Assembly (NCBI RefSeq): GCF_002878395.1
Contig: NC_061115.1
Location: 57,757,948-57,821,947 of the forward strand
DNA length: 64,000 nt
Direction of reading: 5' to 3'
From: Capsicum annuum
Taxonomy: Eukaryota; Streptophyta; Magnoliopsida; Solanales; Solanaceae
Below, piece after piece: positions 34,833 through 47,790 of this stretch (positions are counted from its first letter, which is position 1; the number at the start of each line of letters is the position of its first letter). Both the position numbers and the translations under genes were made by a program. The notes under the pieces were generated by a model, which did not search any database, was not told the origin of the DNA, and saw only the letters and a program-made list of their open reading frames with translations.

Positions 34833-34959
34833 ATCATGCCTCCCAAAAGGACTAATGAATGGGGAACCAAAAATTAGTCAGTGCCTTAGCCCATCCAGCC
34901 AGATTCAATGGATGAGCATATCTCTCATGCAGAATTCAGGACTGTATTTACTCCTCTAG
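34696..34959 (+). other. Leader open frame overlapping gag start, unit 1
   Basis: An 87-codon frame starts in the leader, crosses the predicted acceptor and overlaps the first 40 codons of gag in another frame. Homologous open frames occur in every unit (40327-40701, 46399-46677, 52478-52669, 57891-58154, 60953-61216). It has no recognised domain. It may be chance, or an upstream frame acting on gag translation from unspliced RNA. Confidence 0.3.
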
Positions 34960-36085
34960 ACAATTACGTCACCGCTCAGAATGAACGGCCAGCTACTGTT
35001 CCAGCCAACCTAAAGGTAAATTCTGCTGCAGCTAGGATTCGGGACTTCACCCAAATTAATCCTTTCCTCTTCTATGATTCTAAGTCAGAAGATGATCCAC
35101 CGGAGTTCCTCGATTAGGTTCTAAAAGTCATAGACATGTAGGGAGTGACTTCTAGTGAGAGTGCCACATTAGCCACCTTACAGCTATAAGAGGTAGCCCA
35201 TACGTCATTCAAACAGTGGAAAGTAGATCGGGGTACAGATGCAGATCCCATAGATTGAGAAGAGTATGTTACAGCCTTCTTAGATATATTTTTTCCCCTA
35301 GAGCAGAAAGAAGCCAAAGTATTAGAGTTTTCATCAACCTTAGAGGAGGTAGCATGAGTGTAAAAGAGTATTCCCTCAAGTTTACTCAGTTAGCCAGGTA
35401 CGCTCCCTATGTAGTAGCAGATAGTTGATCCAAAATGAGCAAGTTTGTATCAGGTGTGTCAGGTACATTAGTTAAGATACGCAAGACTGTGATGTTGGCT
35501 AAGGAGATATACATATCTAGGCTTATGGTCCATGCTCAACAGATTGAGGAGTAAAAACTTTTGAAAAAGAAGAGAGAAAATAAGAGAGCTAGGATAGGTA
35601 GTTATAGTTTTTCTTAGTCAGGGTGGCAGGGTGGTAATCATGTTTAGTTGTGTCAGAAATATTCAAACATAGTTCACCCTTAATCTAGTACACTAGTACC
35701 AAAGTTCATAAATGACCATAGGGATGGGGCATCAGGCTCTAAGGCCCAGGGTAGTGAGAGCAGGATTCTTACTCATCCACTTTATGAAGAGTGTAGTAAG
35801 CATCATAAGGGTGTGTGTAGCGATGGAACTAGTGTGTGTTTCGAATATGGCCAAGTTGGTCACAAAGTCTAAGATATTCCTAAACCTAGTCCTCAATGTC
35901 AACATGGTCATTCTTCAGCTCAGTCTGATCGCCCAAAATAGCAGGTTAATAATTCCAGCTTTATCGAAGATAACGCCCAAACAGACTTTATGCACTTCAG
36001 TCCCAACCTAATCAAAAAATTCTCTTGATGCAGTTACTAGTATGGTACAAATCTCTCATTTATATTTTCACGCTTCTTCAGATTC
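34836..36085 (+). pseudogene. gag: gag, array unit 1
   Basis: Gag forms the retrotransposon particle and packages RNA. The ATG at 34836 (MPPKRTNEWGTKN) is followed by a stop at codon 14 that is shared with units 2-4. The frame continues HAEFRTVFTPLDNYV, AARIRDFTQINPFLFYDSKS, the central gag domain (GTDADPID; EYSLKFTQLARYAPYVVADS) and a zinc knuckle CFEYGQVGHKV whose second Cys is Tyr and last Cys is lost. The C-terminus matches E1 up to the protease active site, where homology ends (about 36085). Several in-frame stops and a frameshift make it inactive. Confidence 0.88.
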
Positions 36086-37776
36086 ATGTGTTTCTTTTCT
36101 TTTGAAATCTTGCCTATCAGTTAAACTTTGGGATCAGAAAGTCAAGCTTTCAGATTCTAGTTATAGTTCCAGTATGTTTAGATAATCAGTAAGGGAAGAT
36201 GATTATCGACCCTTTCCTATCTTATTACAAAGTTTCATACTATATTCATCATAATATTTACACATGCTACCCGTTTCAGTTCCATGAATACAACTTGTAT
36301 CTGCATGCTTCTACAAAATAGTGTGTTCCAAGTTCCTAGTATTGGAATTCCGATTAACTTAAGGTCATGAATCATGTCTCGTGAAATACATAAATTAAAG
36401 ACTCAAGTCATGCAGCTCATGACTTATGTACTCATGTAAAGCTTTACAGTATGCTTAGCCCATATGACTCACGTTCCACTTCTAGTGAGAAGCCAAACTC
36501 AGTAGTATCATGTAAACCCTCAGTTTAAATCCCTTGATAAATCCATATTTTTGGTATTCTATTCCTTAGGCCTCAGTTAAGAGTCAAATTTGATATATCC
36601 TTGTCGTATGTTAGTTATTTGTAAGAAATAATCAGAACTCCATTACAGCTTCAGTGTTCAGTTTTAGTAATCAACATTTTGTCCCATAATTAAATTCTTC
36701 AGTTATCAGTCCTTCAGTTAATTGGATAAGTCAATACGGTTATGTATTTATGCTCAGCACCCACGTGAATCTTTTCAGTAGTTTAATTTAGAGTGAATCA
36801 GGCTTAGTTACTTCATATTAGATAATGTTTATAGGTCTCAACTCATCTTACCAAATCTTAATCAGGTTATGATTTTCTTACTCAGCTATCTTATACAGAC
36901 AAATTCGTATAGTTTGGTTTCCATGTCACCAACTATGCACTCTAGCCAAAATCTCATGATAGAATGTAACCATTCTAAGATGAACCAATCAAATAGATGC
37001 AAGCTCAGCTCAGTTCATGTATCATGCCTTAGTTTCAAATCTCAGATAATTAGCTATGACTCAATTCCTAGGTGCCTTATGCATCTCCTCAATTTTCCTC
37101 AGCAACTCAGCCCAGCTAGTATTCCTCAAGGGACCTAGTGTCCCAAAGAGGAGATACGCTATATTCCCCTAAAATTTTATTACATAAACATACATCTCTC
37201 TTCTCGTAACAAATCCAGTTTGGAGTACTGAGTACCTATAAGTTGACCCTCTAGCTCTAATCGTGGTCGCTTACCATGTACTCAAGCTACTCAGTTTAGA
37301 TAACAATATTAAGCTCATGTATCACGTTCCACACCCAATTATGTTCTCATGTTTCCGCTCATGCATATTTAGTAATTAAGCTAAGACTCAACCAAAGGTA
37401 ATAACTTTTCTTAAGCTTATCCATTTTTATGTTCAAATTTTAGTTATAAATGTGGTATTCAATTCCATGCTAAGTTTACATTTCAAACTTGGTATCTCTA
37501 CCCTTGCATGTTTGGTAACATTTTTATGAGTCAGTTCATTTATGTATTGACACATAAGATATGCGTGATCAATTTATCAGTAGTCTTAGTCATGCAGTCA
37601 CACATCAACTTAGTCATCATATCATGCATCAGATATGCATGCTCACTATGAATCATAGTAATGTATGTCAAGTAGTTATGTTTTAATTGTTTCATGTTCA
37701 GTATATTCTTCATCTTATCATTTCTCCCATGTCAATCAGTCTCATTCGAGGATGAATATTCCCAAGAGGGAGATAT
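36086..37776 (+). other. Post-gag region of unknown origin, unit 1
   Basis: About 1.7 kb takes the place of pol. No protease, reverse transcriptase, RNase H or integrase motif was seen in any frame. It is conserved in all units at about the level of gag. It includes an open frame at 36869-37138 (89 codons) that is longer in units 3 and 5, and ends in the polypurine tract CCCAAGAGGGAGATAT at 37761-37776 before LTR 2. Confidence 0.75.
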
Positions 37777-40352
37777 TGTAATACCCCGTACTTCTATCTA
37801 GCTTAAAATCATCCCAAATATGTTAGTGACTTATTTCAAAGATGAATCCACTTTTATACTTGTGGTATTTTCAATATTTTCATTTTTTATCATGTGTAAA
37901 ATTGATTAAGATTTCCATCAAAACCCAATTTGCCCGAATCTGACACCCGAGCGAAGAGTTAGTGCCTTTTTAGTGAGACAGTGTATCACCTGAGTCGTCA
38001 GTACATCATGGAGCCAGCTTAAATGACAATTCTCAATTTCTAGTGTTGCTAAGTGATAGTGGTGCATCGGACCAAACCTCCAGGTCGTAAACATATTGGC
38101 AACACGATTGCATCTCGTCGCGCCACCATGCAATTTCCCATTTGTCACTTTCTAGTGATATGGCATAATAGTGGCGCATCGTGCCAAGGATGAAAATTTG
38201 GAAATTTTCACAAAATTAAAATATGTGTCGAAGGGTTAAAAGGTTCAATTTTCACAGAATTAAAATATATTAATTCTCTCAAATTTCTCTCAAGAACAAG
38301 CATAAGGTTTTCAATTGGTGATTCAAATCCAAGACCTAAATTCAAGAATCTCTCTACCTATCTTCATAGAATCAAGAACTAAGGTATGCACAGTGTTGAT
38401 TCATGGACTCCTTTAGGCCATGAAGCTCAAGAAACCAATTTTAAATTATATGTCATGATGTTCTTGTTTTGAATTGATTATATTGATATTGTTATTGTTC
38501 TATGACAGCTAAGATTGAATCCTTATCATGTTTTCATGAAACTATGTTAGTATAGGGTTGAAAATCATGCAATTGAGTTAAATTATAGAACCATGTTGTG
38601 TTAAATTGATGATCATGCCTATGCCCTAAGTGTGCATGCAAGGTGTTTGATAATATGCCCCAATGAGTGAATGATGATCAAGTATATAGTTTCCATGTGT
38701 CAAGATCATGTCATGCCTCTTAAGTTATGCTATACATACTTGATTAAGATGATTCCCATACAAAACCTATGCATTGTGAATGCTTGATGAGATGTTCGTA
38801 AGATTAGACGTTAGAAATTATGCCATGCTTATATGCATTATTATCCATGTACAACATTGTGATGATCATGTGCTTCAGAAATTCCCCAACTATGAAATTA
38901 TGAATTGTTAATATTGGTCATGTGATCAAAAGTGTCAACCTTTGTCAGTTTCATTCAATCGAGTCCTGGGGGTACTTGTACCTAATAATTTAGCTGTGTG
39001 CCTAGAGCTAGGTTATGTTTTCTCAATAATCTCAGTCAAGCCATGATCAGTAGAATTTAGACAGTCTTATGACTCAGGAAAACTTAGTAAATTCAGTATC
39101 GGTCCAGTTTCTTCATGAAATATCAAAAATATTAGTAATCTCATTGATCTCAGTATTCCCCAAATATATTAGTGACTTCAGTACCCTCAGTCAGTCCTCA
39201 GATCTCAGTAGCATTCCGTCAGTCAACAAAACTCAGCTAACTTATTTTAGCTCCGCTAAATAATACCATCAGTAACAGTTAAGTTTAGTATAATCAATTT
39301 AGTGTCTATTTAGTTGGGGGTGGGAATCATCACCATGTCAACCCAAGGATGGGGACTCACCCTTTATTAAGTGAAAGGTGAGATCAATAGAAGCAATCCT
39401 TTCATTCCAGAACTACGTAGCCAGCGTAGGTGGATACAATAACACATGTTATCACTACTCATACTTAGTAATCATGTTATTATGAACCCAATTAATAGTA
39501 TATTTATTAGACAAAACTCATTTTATCAGTAATCAATTTTAGGACTATTATATATAGTAAGCCAGACCAGTTCTTCATAATCAGAACTGTCAAAAATAAT
39601 TATTCCTTTATCAGTGATATGATATCAAGTTCTCAGTACTCAATAGACTCAGTCATTGAATATCCTACTATTAATACATAGATATCAATAAATCCCTATT
39701 ATCAGTAGACTCAGTAGTCAGAACCTAGTATTCAGTCCTATCAATATATCAGTCACAGTTATGTATTCATACATATATTCTTTCGTTCATGTTAGTTAGT
39801 CAGTTAGTATTGTTCATGCATATGAACCCCTTACATTCAGCCTACCTAACTTGCATAGAAGTACATTCCAATGTACTGACGCATTTGCGCTATGGTGTTT
39901 TGCTTTATGCCACAGGTTTAGAAGCATTCGCTCCAGAGCATCAATAGCATTTCAGATTCCAGCAGCAGTAGATTTTTAGTGATTCCTCATTATTAAAGGA
40001 TGATATGATTTCTTTATTATTATTTATTATCTCAATTCAGTATCTGTAGATAGAGTTAGTTGGAGACATATTCCTTCAACTTTTTTTCAGTTCAGTTTAG
40101 AGGCTTTCTGACTACAGCATACTAGAAAGTTACTTTAGATTTGTTTTCGTGTCTATTATATCATTTCCATACCTTGTTTTATCAGATTTTAGTTAGGTTT
40201 GAACCTTATGGCCATACAACTTTTATGTATTCTGCATAATTTTAGTATATTGTCCAGTGCTCAGTTATAGATAATAGTTATGGGTTAGCTTATGGTCCTT
40301 TGAGGTCATAGGCACCGTGTAGCATTATGAGTACCAAATTTGGGGTGTTACA
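37777..40352 (+). repeat. Array LTR 2 (2.58 kb, internal deletions)
   Basis: It starts TGTAATACCCCG and ends GGTGTTACA. About 350 bases of U5 present in LTRs 1, 3, 4 and 5 are missing near 39435-39440 (the part with GGGGTTATAGGTTGGACCCC). The TATA segment has also been replaced by a repeat of TTTTCACA(A/G)AATTAAAATAT (38205 and 38247), so this LTR has no TATA box. The donor-like AAG|GTATGC remains at 38384. Confidence 0.9.
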
Positions 40353-40356
40353 AACT

Positions 40357-40369
40357 TGGTATCAAAGCC
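40357..40369 (+). other. Primer binding site, unit 2
   Basis: TGGTATCAAAGCC, one base off the tRNA-Met type PBS. Confidence 0.88.
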
Positions 40370-40577
40370 TAGGGTTCAACAGTGTCCTAGTAAGTCTGAA
40401 AGGGCACATCTTGTTGAGTCTTGTACATAGGTGTGTTGTGCACCACACTTATGTGCAGGAGGCTATGAGATGTTTTAGGAACAATTTCCCTTATTTGATC
40501 ATTTATGTCGTACAAGTGAGCATAGGATCAAAGTTAAATTCAAATTATAATCTACTTCCACCCTTCATTTACAAATC

Positions 40578-41835
40578 ATGCCTCCCAAAAGGACTAACGA
40601 ACGGGGAACTAAAAATTAGTCAGTGCCTCAGCCCGTCCAACCAGATTATCTGGAAGAGCACACCTTTCATCCCAAATTTAGGAATGCATTTACTAATCTA
40701 GCTAGTTCATTCGTAGCTCAAAATGAATGGCCTGCTGCTTTTCCAGCTAACCCAATGGTAAATTCTACTGCAGCAAGGAGTCGGGACATCACCCAAATGT
40801 ATCCTCTCCTATTCTCCAATTCTATGTTAGGAGAGGATCCACAGAAGTTCGTCGATCAGGTTCAAAAAGTCAAATACAACATAGGATTGACTTCCAGTGA
40901 GATTGCGAAGTTATCCACCTATCAGCTATAAGATGTATCCCATACATAGTTTAAATAGTGGAAGGTATACCGGGGTACAGATGCAGATCCCATAGATTGG
41001 GAGGAATTTCCTACAACCTTCTTAGTTATATTCTTTCCCCTAGAATGGAAAGAAGCCAAATTATTAGAGTTCATCAACCTCAGAGAAGGTAGCATGAGTG
41101 TAAAAGAGTATTCCTTCAAGTTTACTCAGTTAGCCAGATATGCTCCCCATGTAGTAGCAGACAGTAGATCTAGAATAAGTAAGTTTCTATCAGGGGTGTA
41201 AGGTAGGTTAGTTAAGTAGAGAAAAACTGCAATTTTAGTTAAGGAGATATACTTATCTAGGCTTATGGTCCATGCTTAAATGATTGAGGGGTAAAACCTT
41301 AAGAAGAAGGAGAGAGAAAATAAAAAAGCCTAGACTGGTAGTTATAGTTTTTCTCAGTAAGGGTGGCAGGGTGGTAATCATGTTTAGTTGTGTCAGAAAT
41401 ATTCAACCCCAATTTACCCTTCAGCTAGTGCACTAGTACCAAAGTTCAAAAATAATCATAGGGATAGGGCATCAGGCTCCAAGGCCCAGGGTAGTGAGAG
41501 TAGGATTCTTACTCATATACTTTTTGATAAGTGTAGTAAGCATCATAAGGGGATGTGTAAAGCTGGCAATAATGTGTGTTTCAAATATGGTGAAGTAGGT
41601 CACAAAGTCCGAGATTGTCCGAAACTCGGTCCTCAAAGTAAGTATGGTCATTCTTCAGCTCAGTCTAATCGCCCGAAATGGCAGGGCAACAATTCCAGCG
41701 TTATCAGAGGGTAACGTCTAAATAGGCATTATGTGCTTCAGTCCCAACCTAATCAGGAAAGTCGTCTTGATGCAGTTCCAAGTATATTACAAATCTCTCA
41801 TTTACATGTTCACGCTTCTTCAGATTCATGAGTTT
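40578..41835 (+). pseudogene. gag: gag, array unit 2
   Basis: The ATG at 40578 starts MPPKRTNERGTKN, then the shared stop at codon 14 (40617-40619). Downstream, open pieces 40623-40931 and 41388-41714 cover EHTFHPKFRNAF, SRDITQMYPLLFSNS, EDPQKFVDQVQKV and the zinc-knuckle region HHKGMCKAGNNVCFKYGEVG followed by HKVRDC (second Cys replaced by Tyr). Two stops replace Trp and Gln in the TWFKQW motif near 40943-40961. The predicted splice acceptor has changed from CAG to CAA. It shares all landmarks with unit 1. Confidence 0.88.
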
Positions 41836-43513
41836 CTTTTCTTTTGATATCTTGCCTATCAGTTAAACTTTGTGTTCAGAAAGTCAAGCCTTCAGATTCT
41901 AGTTATAGTTCTAGTATGTTTAGATAATCAGTAAGGGAAGATAATTCCCGACCCTTTCCTTTCTTATTATAAAGTTTCGTACTATGGTCATCATTATATT
42001 TACACATGCAACCCATTTCAGTTCCATGAATACAGCTTGTATCCGTATGCTTCTCATAGAATAGTTTGTGTTTCGGGTTCCTAGTATAGGAATTCTGGTT
42101 CAGTTAGTGTCACGAATCATGTCCCGTGAAATACAGAAATTCCAGACTCAGGTCATGCAGCTCATGACTCATGTACTCATGTCAAGATTTATAGTATGCT
42201 TAGACTATATGACTCATGTTCCACTTGTAGTGAGTATCCAAACTTAGTAGTGTCATGTATACCCTCAGCTTAAAGCCCTTGATAAATTAATGATTTTTGT
42301 AATCTATTCCTTAGGCCTCAGTTAAGTGTCAAATTCGATATATCCTTAGCATATGTCAATTATCCATAAGCAATAAGAATAACTCATTTACAACCTTAGT
42401 GTTCACTTTTAGTAATCATCATTCAGTCCCAAAATTAAATTCTTCATATATCAGTCCTTAAGTTAATTGGAGAAGTCAATACAATTATTCAATCATTGCT
42501 TAGCACCCGCGTGGATCTTATCAGTAGTCTTAGTTACAGTGCATGAGGCTTAGTTACTTCATCTTAGATGATGCTCATAGGTCTCAACTTATCTTACTGA
42601 ATCTCAATCAGGTTATAATTTTCTTACTCAGCTATGTTATATAGACAAATTTGTACAGTTTTGTTTTCATGTCCCTAACAGTGTGCTCTAGCCAAAATAT
42701 CATGAAAGAACGTAACCATTATAAGATGAACACCTTACATAGATTCAAGGTCATCTCAGTTCGAGTATCATGTCTTTGTTTGAAATCTCAGATAATTAGC
42801 TATGACTTAATTTCTAGGTGTCTTATGCATCGCCTCAGTTTTCCTTAGCAAATCACCCAACCAGTATTCCTCAAGGTACCTAGTGTCCCAAAGGGGAGAT
42901 AATCTATATTCCCCTAAACTTTCATGACATAAACATGCATCTCTCTTCTCATAACAAATCCAGTTTGGAGCAGTGAGTACCTATAAGTTGACCCTCTAGC
43001 TCCAATCGTGGTCATTCACCATGTAATCAAGGTACTCAATTTAGATCACAATATTCAGCTTATGTATCACGTTCCATACCCAGTTACGTTCTCATGTTTC
43101 TTCTCATACGTATTTAGTAATTAAGTTCAGACTCAGCCAAAGGTAATAACTTTCTTTAAACTTATCCAGTTTTATGTTCAGATTTCAGTTACAAATGTGG
43201 TATTCAGTTCCATGCTCTATTTACATTTGAAACATTGTATCTTTACCCTTGCATGTTAAGTCAAATGTTCATGAGTTAGTTCATATATATATTTATGCAT
43301 AAGATATCAACTTATCAGTACTTTCATTCATGCAGTTATGCATCAACTCAGTCATAAAATCATCCATCGGATATTCATGCTCAGTATGAATCACAGTAAT
43401 GTCAGTCCAGTAGTCATGTTTCAATTGTTCATGTTCATTATGTACCTCAACTTACTATTTCTCCCATCTCAATCAGTCTTATTTGAGGATGAATATTGCT
43501 AAGGGGGAGATAT
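41836..43513 (+). other. Post-gag region, unit 2
   Basis: This is the counterpart of 36086-37776. The conserved open frame is broken by a TAG after GCTATGTTATA; a 65-codon part remains at 42651-42848. It ends in AAGGGGGAGATAT before LTR 3. Confidence 0.75.
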
Positions 43514-46328
43514 TGTAATACCCCATACTTCTATCTAGCTTAAAATCATCATAAAAATGTTAAAGACTTGTTTCAAAGATGAATACACTTTTATACATGT
43601 GGCATTTAAATATTTTCACTTTTTATCTTGTGGAAAATTGAATAAGATTTTCATTGATACCAAATTCGCCAAAATCCAACACGGGTGAAAACTTAGAGCC
43701 TTTTTAGTGTTGCGCCAAACTTCCAGGTCGCAAATAGATTGGCAACGCAATATTGCCGCATTGCGCCACCTTGAAATTTCCCATTTATCACTTTATAGTG
43801 ATAGGGCACGATAGTAGCATATCGCTCCAAGGATTAAAATTGAGAAATTTTCATAAAATTAAAATATGTATCTAAGGGTTAAAAGGATCAATTTTCCACC
43901 CCTATATATACCCAATAACATGTGATTCAACCATATTTCTCTCAAAATATATTTTTCATCTCAATTTTCTCTCAAGAACAAGCTATGGTTTTCAAATCCA
44001 AGACCCAAATTCAAGAATCGTACCACCAATCTTTGTAGAATCAAGAACTAAGGTATGCACAGTGTTGATTCATGGACTTCTTTCATGAAGCTAAAGAACC
44101 CTATTTTAAACTATATTTCATGATGTTCTTGTTTTGAATTGATTATGTTCATGTTGTTATTGTTGTATCACTTCCAAGATTGTATCCTTATCAAGTTTTC
44201 ATGAAACTATGTTAGTATAGGGTTGAAACTCATGCAATTGAGTTAAATTGTGGAACCATGTTGTATTAAATTGATGATCATGCCTATTCCCTAAGTGTGC
44301 ATGCAAGTTCTTTGATAATATCCCCCAATGAATGAATGATTATCAAGTATTTAGTTTCCATATGTCAAGATCATCCCACTCCTCTTAAGTTATGCTTTAC
44401 ATACTTGATTAAGTTGATTCGCATACAAAACCTATGCATTGTGACTGCTTGATAAGATGATCATAAGATTAGAAGTATGAAATTATGCCATGTTTATATG
44501 TATTACTATACATGTCCAACATTATGATGATCATGTGCTTCACGAAATCCCCAACAATTAAATTACGAAGTGTTGATATTGGTCATGTGATCAAAAGTGT
44601 CAAGACTTGTCAGTTTCATTCTATTGAGTCCTGGGGGTACTTGTACCTAATAATTTAGTTGTGTTCCATGAGCCATGTCATGTTTTAACGATAATATCAG
44701 TCAATCCATGATCAGTAAAATTTAGACAGTCTCATGACTCAGGAAAACTCAGTAATTTTAGTATTGGTCTAGACTCTTCTAGAAATCTCAGAAATCTCAA
44801 TGATCTCAGTATTCCCCAAAAATCTCAGTGATTTCAGTACCCTCAATCGGTCTTCAGATGTCAGTAGCATTCCATCAATCAATAAAACTCAGCAAACTCA
44901 GTTTAGCTTCACTAAATATTACCATTAGTAACATTTTAGTTAAGTATAATTAATCTAGTGTCTATTCAGTTAGGAGTAGGATTCAACACCAAGTGAACCC
45001 AAGGATGGGGACTCACCTATTATTCAGTGGAGGCTAGGATCTCTAGAAGCAATGCTTGCATTCCAGAACTACGTAGCTAGTATAGGTTGATATGTAACCC
45101 TATACGTAGGGCTACTAATGTATCTCGTTTAGGGTTATTACTACCGGAGGGTTGATGGAAGAACTTCTAATCAGAGAGGGTTACCTCATAGCTTGTCTTA
45201 ACACGTTGTACGGTACTAACACGTTTCTAGCTGGGGTTATAGGTTAGACCCCACCAATCAGTTCTGGGGCATGTTGGTTAGGTGATTACCTCCAATAGTC
45301 TCAATTTCAGATCCATTCTCAGAAATAAAGCTCAGTTTAGTTCAGCAGAAATCCAAGATAGTCAGGTACAGTACGGAACTCAGCTAGTTCCATCAGTATC
45401 AGGAATGTCAGATATAGTCACTCATGTTATTAGTACTCATACTTAGTAATAATGTTATTATGAATCCAGTTAATTGTATATTAATTATACGAAACTCATA
45501 TTATCAGTATTCAGTTTCAAGACTGTCATATACAGTCAATCAGACAAGTTCTTCATAATTAGAACTGTCAGAAACAGTCATTCCTTTATCAGTAATATAA
45601 TATCAGTTCCTTAGTACTCAATAAATTCAGTCATTCAGTATCCCATTATTAATACTTATATATCAGTAAATCCCTGATCAGTATTCTCAGTAGTTAGAAC
45701 TTAGTATTCAGCCATATCACGATGTCAGTCACAGTTATGTATTTATGCATGTATTCTTTCGTTCATGTTAGTTAGTTAGTTAGTATTGTTCATGAATATG
45801 AACCCCTTGCATTATGCCTTTATCACTTGCGTAACAGTATATTCCAAAGTACTAATGCATTTGTGCTATTGTGTTTTCTTTACGCCATAGGTTCAGAAGC
45901 ATGCGCTCCAGAGCATCAATAGCATTACAGATTCTAGCAACAGTAGATTTGTAGTGATTTCTCATCTTTCAAGGATAATATGATTTCTTTATTATTATTT
46001 ATTATCTCAGTTTAGTATCAGGAGATGGAATTAGTTGGAGACATGTTCCTTTCACTCTTTTTTCAGTTCGGTTTAGAGGCTTTCAGACTATAGCATGCCA
46101 AATAGTTACTTCAGATTTGTTTTGTTATTTGTTATATCATTATCAGACATTGTTTTATTAGATGTTTAGTCAGGTTTGAATCTTTTGGCCTTACAGCTTT
46201 TACGTATTCATCATAATTTCAGTATATAATCTAGTGCTCAGTTAAAAATATTAGTTATGGGTTAGCTTGTGGTCCTTTGAGGTCATAGGCACCCTGTAGC
46301 ATTTTGAGTCCAGATTCAGGGTATTAAA
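43514..46328 (+). repeat. Array LTR 3 (2.82 kb)
   Basis: It starts TGTAATACCCCA and ends GTATTAAA. About 100 bases of the GC-rich U3 block are missing after CTTTTTAGTG near 43710. TATA box TATATATACC is at 43903-43912 and the donor-like AG|GTATGC at 44053. A short GTTA repeat (GTTAGTTAGTTAGTTAGT) occurs near 45768. Confidence 0.9.
43903..44052 (+). promoter_or_regulatory. LTR 3 TATA box and predicted first exon
   Basis: TATATATACC is followed by the same leader as in LTR 1, ending at the donor-like site 44053. The matching acceptor before gag is mutated (ACAA instead of ACAG). Confidence 0.5.
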
Positions 46329-46332
46329 ATCT

Positions 46333-46345
46333 TCATATCAGAGCC
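46333..46345 (+). other. Primer binding site, unit 3
   Basis: TCATATCAGAGCC, two bases off TGGTATCAGAGCC. Confidence 0.8.
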
Positions 46346-46553
46346 TAGGGTTCAATAGTGTCCTAGTAAGTCTGAAAAAGTGCATCTAGTAGAGTCTTGT
46401 GCATGGGTGTGTTGTGTACCACACTTATGTACAAGAGGCTATGAGATGTTTTAGGAACGATTTCCCTCATTTCATTATTCATGTTGTGCAAGTGACCATA
46501 GGCTCAAAGTTAAATTCAAATTCTAATCTACTTCCTCCCTTCATTTACAAATC

Positions 46554-47790
46554 ATGCCTCCCAAAAGGACATAAGAATGGGGAATTGAAAACTAGTCAGT
46601 GCCTTAGCCCATCCAACCACATTCTATGGATGAGCATGTCTCTTATGCAGAATTCAGGAATACATTTACTACTCTAGCCAGTTCAGTCGTAAGTTAAAAT
46701 GAATGGATTGCTACTGTTCCAGCTAACCCAGTGGCAAATTCTGCTGCAGCCATGATTCGGGACTTTACCTAAATAAATCCTACCCTATTCTCTAATTCTA
46801 AGTCAGAAGAGGATCTACAGGAGTTCCTCGATCAAGTTCATAAAGTCATAGGCATCATGAGAGTAACTTCCAGCGATAGTGCCGAGTTAGCCACCTATAA
46901 ACTATAAGATATAGCCCATACATGGTTCAAGCAGTGAAAGCTATACCGGGGTACAGATGCAGATCCTATAGATTGGTAAGAGTTTACTACAGCCTTCTTA
47001 GATTTTTTCTTTCCCATAGAGCAAAAATAAGCCATAGTATTATAGTTCATCAACCTCAGAGAAGGTAGCATAAGTGTAAAAGAGTATTTCCTTAAGTTTA
47101 CTTAGTTAGCTAGGTACGCTCCTCATGTAGTAGCAGATAGTAGATCAATAATGAGTAAGTTTGTATCAGGTGTGTCAGGTAGATTAGTTAAGGAGTGAAA
47201 GACTGCGATATTGGTTAAGGAGATATACATATCTAGGCTTATGGTCAAAAACTTAAGAAGAAGGATAGTGAGAAAATAAGAAAGCCAGGATAGGTAGTTA
47301 TAGTTTTGCTCAGATAGGGTGGCAGGGTAGTAATTATGTTTAGTTGTGTCCAAAATGTTCAACCCCAGATAACCCTTCAGCTGTTGCACTAGTAACAAAA
47401 TTAAGAATTGGTCGTAGGGATGGGGCATCAGCCTCCAAAGCATAGGGTAGTGAGAGAAGGATTCTGACTCATTCGCTTTGCAAAGAGTGTAGTAAGCATC
47501 ATAAGGGTGTGTGTAGAGCTGGCAGTATTATGTGTGTTTCGAATGTGGCAAAGTAGGTCACAAACTCTGTGATTGTCCTAAACCTGGTCCTTAAAGTCAG
47601 CATGGTCATTCTTCAACTCAGTTTGGTCGGCTGAAATGGCAGGGCAACAATTCCAGAATTATAGAGGGTAATGCCCAAACAAACTTTATGCACTTCAGTC
47701 CCGAACTAATCAGGAAAGTCTTCCTGATGCAGTTACTATTTTGTTATAGATCGCTCATTTACATATTCACGCTTCTTCAGATTCATGAGT
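46554..47790 (+). pseudogene. gag: gag, array unit 3
   Basis: The ATG at 46554 is followed by a private stop at codon 7 and by the codon-14 stop shared with units 1, 2 and 4. Landmarks are AEFRNTFTTLASSV, the GTDADPID block near 46958 and, after a frameshift, CFECGKVGHKLCDC at about 47538-47580. This is the only unit with all four CCHC residues. A 20-odd base deletion removes part of the segment after the SRLMV motif near 47248. Trp of QWK is TGA near 46936. The acceptor CAG is CAA. Confidence 0.87.
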
